From the NCBI GenBank assembly GCA_025935275.1, contig JAICVP010000045.1, positions 1 through 11,320 of the forward strand: a stretch of DNA of 11,320 nucleotides, in the 5' to 3' direction. The notes beneath the pieces are model-generated. The model did no database searches. It was not told the origin of the DNA and was given only the letters and a program-made list of their open reading frames with translations. This document shows positions 6,391 to 11,320 of this stretch, one piece after another. Made by a program: the position numbers and the translations under genes. This DNA is from Thermoleophilia bacterium. Lineage in GTDB: Bacteria > Actinomycetota > Thermoleophilia > Gaiellales > Gaiellaceae. Numbering within the stretch: the stretch's first letter is position 1; every line of letters begins with the position of its first letter.

Positions 6391-6471
6391 TGAGTTGAAA
6401 TTGCAGTGCAGCCTAAACCCCGCTCGGCGGGAGCACTACCCCGCGGCGGAGTCCAGGAGTAGCCTGGAAGC

Positions 6472-7296
6472 ATGAAGAAGTTGAGGAAGCGGCGTGGCGA
6501 ACGACTCCTCGAGCTCGACGAGGTCGAGGAAAGACTGAAGCCGTTCGGGCGCCGGTATCTGGGCGTCCGTGAGATACCCCTCGACGCCCTCGTCGGGACC
6601 GACGGGCGCGCCGGTGCATTCACACGGGACTTCCGCCCGCTGCATGCTTTTAGCCGCGACCGGATGCGCTCGCTCCAGGAGGCGTTCGCCGAGGGCGCCT
6701 TCCCTCCGATCGTGACGGTCAAGCTCGGGGAGAGCTACTTCGTGATCGACGGCCATCACCGGGCCGCGCTCGCCCGGCGCTCCGGCGCGCAGATGATCGA
6801 CGCTGACGTCACCGAGCTCATCGCGCGCGTGCCGCTCCCGGAGGGAGCCGACATGCTCGACGTCGTCCTGGGGCAGCTGGAGCGGATCTTCCTCGAGGAC
6901 AGCGGCCTGGCCGAAGCGCGTCCGGGCGCGCGCATTCCCGTCGGTCGCCCGGCGCATTACCTCGAACTGCTCGAGAACGTGCAGGTGCACGGCTACCACC
7001 GGATGAAGGGATTCGACCGCGTGCTCTCGGACGCGGAGATCGCAGACGACTGGTACGAGTCGATCTACCTGCCGACGCTCGAGGCGATCGACCGCCTGCG
7101 CCTGGCTCGCGTCTACGAGGACGCGCCCGCCGGCGATCTCTTCCTCGTTCTCCACCGGCACCGGCGGGATGCATTCCCCAGAGTCGGCTGCCCGCACCTG
7201 GCGCAAACCGTCGTCTCGGTGATCGGAGCGCCGCCCGCCCGCCGCCACCGGTTGCGGTTGCCGCGCCGCGCGCGCAGCTCACCGGCAGAGGCCTGA
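6472..7296 (+). CDS. Stand-alone ParB-like (ParB/Srx fold) domain protein
   Basis: A 274-residue protein. The ParB N-terminal-type domain covers roughly residues 32-110: a REIPLDAL opening strand, a helix with SRDRMRSLQEAF, PPIVTVKLGESYFVIDGHHR ending at 97, then AALARR. The key DGHHR box is at 93-97. The helix-turn-helix and dimerisation domains of chromosomal ParB are not recognisable. The C-terminal part (about 120-274) is unfamiliar, with a HGYHRMKGFDR stretch and a basic Arg-rich end. Chromosome segregation is therefore unlikely; a nucleotide-binding or regulatory role is possible. No parA partner is nearby. The leader holds AGGAG at 6455-6459 inside a TCCAGG/CCTGGA hairpin (6452-6468) and a CCCGC/GCGGG hairpin (6419-6431). 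The gene ends 9 bp before the first tRNA-Glu fragment. Confidence 0.8.
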   Translation: MKKLRKRRGERLLELDEVEERLKPFGRRYLGVREIPLDALVGTDGRAGAFTRDFRPLHAFSRDRMRSLQEAFAEGAFPPIVTVKLGESYFVIDGHHRAALARRSGAQMIDADVTELIARVPLPEGADMLDVVLGQLERIFLEDSGLAEARPGARIPVGRPAHYLELLENVQVHGYHRMKGFDRVLSDAEIADDWYESIYLPTLEAIDRLRLARVYEDAPAGDLFLVLHRHRRDAFPRVGCPHLAQTVVSVIGAPPARRHRLRLPRRARSSPAEA

Positions 7297-7304
7297 AGTC
7301 AGGC

Positions 7305-7334
7305 TGAGGAGGCGCAAACGGGATTCGACCCGTT
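7305..7334 (-). repeat. Decayed tRNA-Glu 3'-end fragment (copy A, att-like)
   Basis: On the minus strand this 30-bp stretch resembles the T-arm and 3' acceptor strand of the intact tRNA-Glu. Plus-strand AGGCGCA-ACGGGATTCG-ACCCGT matches 11010-11034 apart from one substitution (A for T at 7317) and one missing base in the T-loop. It lies between the ends of the ParB-like and lipoprotein genes. The stem it forms could also act as a terminator for the lipoprotein gene. Similarity to the acceptor strand, not only the universal T-arm, favours a true tRNA-derived origin. Confidence 0.55.
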
Positions 7335-7352
7335 GCGTCTTGCCGACTCCGG

Positions 7353-7961
7353 CTACGCGGGCACCTCTCCGCGCTCCCACGGGCCCGAGGCGAAGGCGGA
7401 CAGTGCCCATGCGTAAGCATCTGCGCACGCGTCTAGGCATGAGTCGGGCAGAGCGACTACGAACGTCACAGTGTCCCCGCTCACCGTGTAGTCGACGACG
7501 AGGTCGCCGTCGTAACCGAACTCTTCGGCATGCGACGGGAAACTCACGGTGTCATCGTCGACCACCTCGAAGTCCCCACCGTCGACTTCTTCGCCGTTCT
7601 GGTCATGCGATCCGAACGCGCCATCGGCCGTGAAGAAGTGGTCGTGCTCCAATGGCCCCTCAGCGCCGACGCATGGGTCGCCTTTCTTCGGCCCGGACTT
7701 GCCACTGTAGAAGTTCCCCTGGAGCCATCCCCGCTGGGACTCGGCAAGCCCCGCTTCCTCGAATGCCGCAAGCATCTCCTCGCAGGTCTGCGCTCGGTGC
7801 CACGATCCCGTCAACCCCGGGATTGCGGTCTGAGTCGATGAAGCCGCCGCTTCCTGGCTCGTTGTCGGTGCGGCCCCGGAATCGGTGTCGCCGCCACACC
7901 CTCCAGCTGGAACGACGCTCGCCAGCAAGGCCGCAATCCAGACCATCCGAGGCTTGCGCAT
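7353..7961 (-). CDS. Secreted lipoprotein of unknown function
   Basis: A 202-residue predicted lipoprotein. Residues 1-21 form a signal peptide (MRKPR, then a hydrophobic core) ending in a lipobox-like AGGC with Cys22 as the lipidation site; Gly at -1 is normal, while Ala rather than Leu at -3 is less usual. A Ser/Thr/Ala-rich linker follows to about residue 48. The mature part has four cysteines (60, 97, 175, 179) that could form two disulfides. It also contains an acidic beta-rich segment (FFTADGAFGSHDQNG and onwards, residues 109-170) resembling small lipocalin-like extracellular domains. No family is recognised. The ATG at 7961 has an excellent GGGAGGA Shine-Dalgarno 7 nt upstream and a clear promoter beyond it, so longer in-frame starts (to 8021) are rejected. 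It is the only gene between tRNA-Glu fragments A and B. Confidence 0.83.
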   Translation of the reverse strand: MRKPRMVWIAALLASVVPAGGCGGDTDSGAAPTTSQEAAASSTQTAIPGLTGSWHRAQTCEEMLAAFEEAGLAESQRGWLQGNFYSGKSGPKKGDPCVGAEGPLEHDHFFTADGAFGSHDQNGEEVDGGDFEVVDDDTVSFPSHAEEFGYDGDLVVDYTVSGDTVTFVVALPDSCLDACADAYAWALSAFASGPWERGEVPA

Positions 7962-7985
7962 GCTTCGTCCTCCCGTTCGAGAGGC

Positions 7986-8002
7986 CGACCGTACTACGGT
8001 CG
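7986..8002. promoter_or_regulatory. Palindromic operator candidate over the lipoprotein -10
   Basis: CGACCGTACTACGGTCG is a perfect inverted repeat of 8-bp half-sites around a single central base. It covers the proposed -10 box of the lipoprotein promoter, a placement typical for a repressor site. A perfect repeat of this length is expected well under once in a window this size. No cognate regulator gene is visible nearby. Confidence 0.45.
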
Positions 8003-8017
8003 ACCGCTGCAGGTCAA
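7988..8017 (-). promoter_or_regulatory. Promoter of the lipoprotein gene
   Basis: On the minus strand, TTGACC (8017-8012) and TACGGT (7993-7988) are spaced by 18 bp. The first matches the -35 consensus at 5 of 6 positions and the second fits TANNNT. The start would lie near 7981, giving a leader of about 20 nt that carries the GGGAGGA ribosome site before the ATG at 7961. The -35 sits 3 bp from the edge of tRNA-Glu fragment B. Confidence 0.6.
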
Positions 8018-8020
8018 TCA

Positions 8021-8092
8021 CAGGAGGCCGCAGACAGAAAACCCCTCAAGAGCGGGGCTTCTGGAGAAGGCGCATACGGGATGCGAACCCTT
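8021..8092 (-). repeat. tRNA-Glu 3'-end plus terminator fragment (copy B, att-like)
   Basis: This segment is a direct repeat of about 10961-11034. Nineteen consecutive bases of the downstream flank are identical (8028-8046 region, starting GCCGCAGACAG). The terminator stem is retained with one G-to-T change at 8046. After a small indel, the acceptor and T-arm are kept up to 8090 with one T-to-G change in the T-loop (8083). Similarity stops there: no anticodon or D-arm is present. It is thus a truncated tRNA-Glu in the same orientation as the intact gene. Confidence 0.8.
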
Positions 8093-8149
8093 GTTGCGCG
8101 AGGACGATGATGATCCGCGATTAGGACGCGAAGCGGAGGCGCGACCGCG

Positions 8150-9355
8150 TCACGCAGACGCGCGAGCGGGCCGGGCAGTCCCTTCTCGGAGCTGGGAACC
8201 GCGCCCTTTCAGCGTGAGAGCCGGGGCCTCGATGAATCGATACGTGAAAAACGACAGGGCGCCGACGAGGGCGGACGCCACGATCAGGTTGCGAAGGAAC
8301 GGTAGAGGGCCACTCCCCGATGCAAGCAGGCCCTGCACGGCAAGGAAGCTCAGAACTGGCCAGTTCCACAGGAAGACGCTGTACGACACTCGCCCCCACG
8401 CGACGGCTCGACGGTCGGTCAGAAGACCCGGCTTCGTGCCATCCCGGCTCTTTGAAAGCAGGCGGAGGAGAAGCACAGCAGCAAAGAACGCCACGAGAGA
8501 GTCGTACAGATAAGGCGGAATGAGGTAGTAGCCCACAATCAAGGTCGGCAAGCCCAGGTAACCGAGAAAGCGCCCGGTCGAAGCGCCGCCGATGAACTTG
8601 GGTGGCCCATCGGGGCGGCGGTTCCAGAGAACCAACGCGACTGCAGCCGCCATCCCAAACGCGAAGAGATCGGCGTGAGTCAAGAGGCTTCGGTCCAGGA
8701 CGGCGTGCCAATCTGCTCCCTGGCTGCGTTCTGGTCCGTCCGATAAAACGGTGACGAGCGTTTTCCCAGTGACACCGAAAAGGAGCAATAGGGCCATCGG
8801 CGCGAACACTGCCCACGCGACGCTTCGGTGACGGATAAGCCCCGCCGCCAGCAGAGCGAGGAGAGGAATGCACAGGTAGAACGCCAGTTCAACGGTAAGT
8901 GACCACGCTGGCAGGACTCCTGTCCAGATAGTGCTCGGGTGATAGGTCTGCACGAGCAGCAGGTTAGAGGCGAGGCTCCGTGGGTCCGTTAGCGTCCCCG
9001 GGATGATTCCGCTGCTGGTGGCGTCCGTTGTCGCGCTCTGAAGAACGAACCCGCTGACCAAGAGCACGAACCAGTACGCCGGCAAGATTCGAAGCGCTCG
9101 ATTTCGTAGGTACGTCGTCGCGCTTTGCCGCGGGCGTCCTTCCACGACGGCATGCACGATCGGGCGATAGAGAAGAAATCCAGAAAGAACAAAGAAGAGC
9201 GTCACACCAGACTGCAGGGGCTGCATGAAGACTGTCAGCGGGCCGAGACCCCAGTTGAAGACGCCGTGAGAAGTAAACAACCAGCAGTGGAAGACCAGGA
9301 TGCTCGTCGCGGCAATGCCGCGAAGACTTTCAAGCTCGAGGAGTCGGTCTGGCAA
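8150..9355 (-). CDS. OafA/YrhL-type membrane acyltransferase (acyltransferase family 3)
   Basis: Integral membrane enzyme of 401 residues with about ten helices that transfers acyl groups to surface glycans or other exported molecules. Family hallmarks are present: LESLRGIAA at 8-16, the R-X10-H pair Arg12/His23, FFVLSGFLL at 54-62, RNRALRILPAYW at 84-95 and WSLTVE at 151-156. There is no periplasmic SGNH domain, so it is the short form. The C-terminus is a basic tail. The TTG at 9355 is the first usable start after the in-frame TGA at 9373-9371 and puts LESLRG at the usual position. It begins 4 bp after the stop of the upstream GT-C-like gene, with GAGG 13 nt upstream, so translation is likely coupled. 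Codon composition looks less GC-rich than gltX. The substrate is unknown. Confidence 0.9.
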   Translation of the reverse strand: MPDRLLELESLRGIAATSILVFHCWLFTSHGVFNWGLGPLTVFMQPLQSGVTLFFVLSGFLLYRPIVHAVVEGRPRQSATTYLRNRALRILPAYWFVLLVSGFVLQSATTDATSSGIIPGTLTDPRSLASNLLLVQTYHPSTIWTGVLPAWSLTVELAFYLCIPLLALLAAGLIRHRSVAWAVFAPMALLLLFGVTGKTLVTVLSDGPERSQGADWHAVLDRSLLTHADLFAFGMAAAVALVLWNRRPDGPPKFIGGASTGRFLGYLGLPTLIVGYYLIPPYLYDSLVAFFAAVLLLRLLSKSRDGTKPGLLTDRRAVAWGRVSYSVFLWNWPVLSFLAVQGLLASGSGPLPFLRNLIVASALVGALSFFTYRFIEAPALTLKGRGSQLREGTARPARASA

Positions 9356-9359
9356 CGAT

Positions 9360-10841
9360 CTAGTCGCGCCTCAAGATGAGGACGCTGCGATCCTTGAATA
9401 CGAGCGACATCGCTGAGTCGTTCAAAAGCGACTCTGCGAGCGAGGCTCGTTCCGGTGTGTTCTCGAAGACGAGGAGCCCATAACCATCCGACGCGCGCCG
9501 CCAGTCAGGATCGGCTTGCCCAAAGAAGGCGAACAGATCGTTGAGCTCCGATTCCGTGTTGAGCTCGAATCGGACGTCGTAGGCCAAGCGACCGGCGAGC
9601 TTCGGCTCTTTCCACAGGAGCCAATCTGCCGTTCGCGAATCGGGAAAGACGCGGAGCGCCGGGTCGCGAGCCACCTCGGCGGACACAACCTCGGCCCCCC
9701 GAGACGACCAATTGGGTTCGAACGTCGCGCTTGTCCGCGTTAGAACGTTGACTGCAAACAGACAGACAACGCAGATTGCTGCCAGGGCAAGGATGCGATT
9801 CGTTCGAACGTAGCGCTGGCTCTTGTTATGCGAAGCCAGTCCGGCGGCGTCGAGAAGAATTGGCGACGAGATAAGCAGGGCCAGCGAGAACCACACGATG
9901 TTTCTAGACGCAAGAAAGCCGAGAAGCGCGAGCGCCGGAAGCGCGCAACGCTCAAAGGCAGAAAGAACGAGGCCATGCCGCGCCACGAGCACGAACAGAG
10001 CGAACAGCGCGAGGAAGAACGGCAACGTGGTCGGTCGCAGCGTCGTCGGCTGCCACTCCTCCACATACTTGGCGAAGGGTGGATCGAGCAGCATGAGCCT
10101 GTAGTAGGCGGGCAGGTCGGTGCCGTATGGAGAGACGAGCAGGCAGAGCGGAGCAGCGATGACGAGACCGACACCACTCAGAAGGCGGTCGCGTTTGACG
10201 GCAAGCAACACGCCGTAGCCGGCCACGAGAAGCGCACCGAGCGCTGCCGATCCGTGCAGATTGCCCCACACGATGAGAAGCGGAAGTGCCAGGAACACGC
10301 TTCGCGAGGGTCGGTGACTGTCGGAGGCGAGCAGTCCGTAGACGCCGACGAAGAACGGGAGCGCCAAGCTCTGAGCCCGCATCTGCGCACCCCAGGGGGC
10401 GATGAACATGCAGACACCAACGGTGAGTGCCACGCACTGAGTACTGGCACCCAGCCGGCGAGCGAAGACGGCCCCCAGTACAAACGCTCCGATGACGGCC
10501 GTCGCGTGAGCGAGGAGAGCAGCCTTGAGGCCGCCGACGACGAATGCGCCATAAAAGAGCAGCTGTGCAAGCCACTGCTGATCGATCCAGCGCTCGCCAC
10601 TCGCCCAAACGGTCAGGGTCTCAGTCCGAGGGAGACCGTGCTCGGCGATCTCCCGCCCAGCGGCGAGATTGGTCCAACTGTCTTGGACAATCTCTTGCGG
10701 AAGAAAGCGCAGGACGGCAAAGGCCCAGACGGAGAGGATCATGATTAGAAACGCCTCCCCGCTGAGCAACCCCCACACCCGGGAACGCGACTCGCTGCGC
10801 TTTGTCGCATCTCGCGGAATCGAAGCCGTCGAGCTAGCCAC
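9360..10841 (-). CDS. Polytopic membrane protein, GT-C glycosyltransferase-like
   Basis: A 493-residue protein with an N-terminal cytosolic segment (about 28 residues, Arg/Ser-rich), about ten or eleven transmembrane helices to about residue 375, and a soluble C-terminal domain of about 115 residues, probably outside the membrane. The first external loop has an acidic/aromatic motif, QDSWTNLAAGREIAEHG around Asp54, followed by WIDQQWLAQLLFY. This resembles the D-x-W-hL-GR..G and W.D..WL pattern of GT-C-like proteins that use polyprenyl-linked sugars. Catalysis is inferred from this resemblance only; a non-enzymatic surface-glycan role is possible. GTG at 10841 has AGGA about 10 nt upstream. 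It is the first gene of a two-gene operon with the acyltransferase. No convincing promoter was found in the 120 bp upstream. Confidence 0.75.
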   Translation of the reverse strand: MASSTASIPRDATKRSESRSRVWGLLSGEAFLIMILSVWAFAVLRFLPQEIVQDSWTNLAAGREIAEHGLPRTETLTVWASGERWIDQQWLAQLLFYGAFVVGGLKAALLAHATAVIGAFVLGAVFARRLGASTQCVALTVGVCMFIAPWGAQMRAQSLALPFFVGVYGLLASDSHRPSRSVFLALPLLIVWGNLHGSAALGALLVAGYGVLLAVKRDRLLSGVGLVIAAPLCLLVSPYGTDLPAYYRLMLLDPPFAKYVEEWQPTTLRPTTLPFFLALFALFVLVARHGLVLSAFERCALPALALLGFLASRNIVWFSLALLISSPILLDAAGLASHNKSQRYVRTNRILALAAICVVCLFAVNVLTRTSATFEPNWSSRGAEVVSAEVARDPALRVFPDSRTADWLLWKEPKLAGRLAYDVRFELNTESELNDLFAFFGQADPDWRRASDGYGLLVFENTPERASLAESLLNDSAMSLVFKDRSVLILRRD

Positions 10842-10975
10842 CTAGGTGGTCCTACGCGACCCTCTGACAAGAGTCCACTCGCTTAGGTCCAGTGGCTACG
10901 CTGCGAAAGTGTTGAGCCCGGGTCGCCTCTCCTGGCGCGGTTTCGTGTATCCGCCCTCAGAGGAAGCCGCAGACA

Positions 10976-11002
10976 GAAAACCCCGCAAGAGCGGGGCTTC
11001 TC
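10976..11002 (-). terminator. Terminator of tRNA-Glu
   Basis: On the minus strand, CCCCGC-TCTT-GCGGGG (10996-10981) forms the core stem, extended by A-T pairs and a G-T pair and followed by TTTTCTG. It begins about 10 nt after the tRNA 3' end. A near-identical copy, with one stem mismatch, lies beside tRNA fragment B. Confidence 0.85.
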
Positions 11003-11009
11003 TGGAGGA

Positions 11010-11082
11010 AGGCGCATACGGGATTCGAACCCGTGCTACCGCCGTGAGAGGGCGGCGTCCTAGGCCACTAGACGACTGCGCC
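11010..11082 (-). tRNA. tRNA-Glu (anticodon CTC)
   Basis: The complete cloverleaf is visible on the minus strand. The 5' acceptor strand is GGCGCAG (11082-11076) and the D-arm GTCTAGTGGCCTAGGAC. The anticodon stem is CCGCC/GGCGG with loop CTCTCAC, anticodon at 11048-11046. The T-arm is ACGGG-TTCGAAT-CCCGT and the 3' acceptor strand ATGCGCC, with no encoded CCA. It reads GAG codons. One oddity is that position 7 (G) faces A at position 66, the only unpaired acceptor position, and the discriminator base reads U. The 3' half is the part repeated at copies A and B, so the mismatch may reflect replacement of the 3' end by an inserted element. Confidence 0.95.
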
Positions 11083-11115
11083 CGACGGGCACAGGGTAGC
11101 GAACCGACGCTTAAA

Positions 11116-11145
11116 GGAGGAGCGGCGGCCGGCGGGCCGCCGCTC
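11116..11145 (-). terminator. Hairpin terminator for a gene beyond the right edge
   Basis: GAGCGGCGGCC (11120-11130) and GGCCGCCGCTC (11135-11145) form a perfect 11-bp stem with a GGCG loop. On the minus strand it is followed by CTCCTTTAAG, a short T-rich run, so it should stop leftward transcription coming from beyond the right edge, upstream of tRNA-Glu. The bases from 11146 to 11320 hold no gene I can support. Confidence 0.55.
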
Positions 11146-11320
11146 GTCTGCAGATTCGGGACATGCTGGCGGTCATTCCCCGAGCCGCAGGAGGATTTTG
11201 CGTCCTCAGTGACACTCCATCGGCCGCGCCCGCCGATACTTGAGCGCCGAGTCGAGATTCTGGCGAAACGCTCTGGTACGACCTCGCCGAGGCGACCCCA
11301 CTTCCGGGCTAAAGAGGACC

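Larger units (their letters stand above)
7305..11082. mobile_element. Candidate integrase-less tandem cargo units at tRNA-Glu
   Basis: Three same-orientation tRNA-Glu 3' ends (about 7305-7334, 8021-8092 and the intact gene at 11010-11082) bracket two cargo segments: a lipoprotein gene, and a GT-C-like/acyltransferase gene pair. Sampled 60-base lines in the second segment are about 57% GC, compared with up to 80% in gltX. No integrase, relaxase or transposase is encoded. This is the layout expected from successive site-specific insertions at a tRNA followed by loss of the integrase. Tandem tRNA-Glu duplication with decay is the alternative. Boundaries are approximate. Confidence 0.45.

Noticed and set aside
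7305..7345. Copy A hairpin as merely the lipoprotein terminator
   Set aside because: It may act as one, but it lacks a U-tract, and its match to the tRNA-Glu acceptor strand as well as the T-arm is better explained by tRNA origin.
8093..8149. Search for the 5' half of a decayed tRNA-Glu next to copy B
   Set aside because: No D-arm or anticodon-arm similarity could be aligned beyond about 8092, so copy B is a 3' fragment rather than a whole decayed tRNA.
9828..10748. 306-codon plus-strand open frame opposite the GT-C-like gene
   Set aside because: Highly charged, repetitive composition without a domain; the minus strand has ordered membrane helices and family motifs.
10838..10849. 12-bp palindrome CCACCTAGGTGG over the start of the GT-C-like gene
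   Set aside because: A perfect 12-bp palindrome is expected a few times by chance in a window this long, and nothing else supports an operator here.
10865..10870. TTGTCA as a -35 for the GT-C-like/acyltransferase operon
   Set aside because: It resembles a -35, but no TANNNT or similar -10 lies at 16-19 bp spacing before the GTG.
11206..11320. Open minus-strand frame running in from the right edge, ending in ALKYRRARPMECH and a stop
   Set aside because: About 38 codons is too short to trust in high-GC DNA and no family is recognisable; the plus strand is also open here. The hairpin at 11116-11145 only hints at a gene end.

Overview
The window looks like chromosomal DNA of a high-GC actinobacterium-type organism. 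It uses GTG and TTG starts freely, has few strong Shine-Dalgarno sequences, shows TANNNT -10 motifs next to start codons, and codes for GC-rich proteins. The protein style suggests a Thermoleophilia-like lineage (Gaiellales/Solirubrobacterales), but that is an impression only and no search was possible.

Left half (1-6056), housekeeping-type genes. A Ca2+/H+ antiporter (minus, cut by the left edge) diverges from a HAD-family hydrolase (plus), which is followed by a small nine-cysteine protein of unknown function. The latter converges with, and overlaps, endonuclease IV (nfo, minus). nfo diverges from glutamyl-tRNA synthetase (gltX, plus) across a 17-bp gap. gltX converges on a two-gene minus-strand operon: a flippase-like LPG-synthase-TM membrane protein, then a small protein with a C-terminal membrane hairpin. 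The two convergent stop codons are the outer ends of a perfect 13-bp inverted repeat enclosing about 100 nt of foldable sequence.

Middle (6057-7300). A strong hairpin terminator and the C-terminal remnant of a secreted subtilisin-like (S8) protease lie back to back with a stand-alone ParB-like-domain gene.

Right half (7300-11082), an accessory region at a tRNA gene. An intact tRNA-Glu(CTC) sits at 11010-11082 on the minus strand. Two truncated copies of its 3' end lie in the same orientation to its left, at about 8021-8092 (with its terminator) and about 7305-7334 (more decayed). They divide the region into two cargo units. One holds a single secreted lipoprotein with a clear promoter/operator. 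The other holds a tightly coupled pair of membrane proteins, a GT-C-like polytopic protein and an OafA-type acyltransferase, in DNA that appears lower in GC than the gltX region. No integrase is present. The pattern fits successive insertions at a tRNA-Glu attachment site, leaving integrase-less cell-surface cargo; this is the most interesting system here.

Links between genes: the GT-C-like protein and acyltransferase probably act together on a surface glycan or lipid. gltX and tRNA-Glu share the window, but nothing shows they are co-regulated. The remaining left-half genes look like ordinary neighbours.
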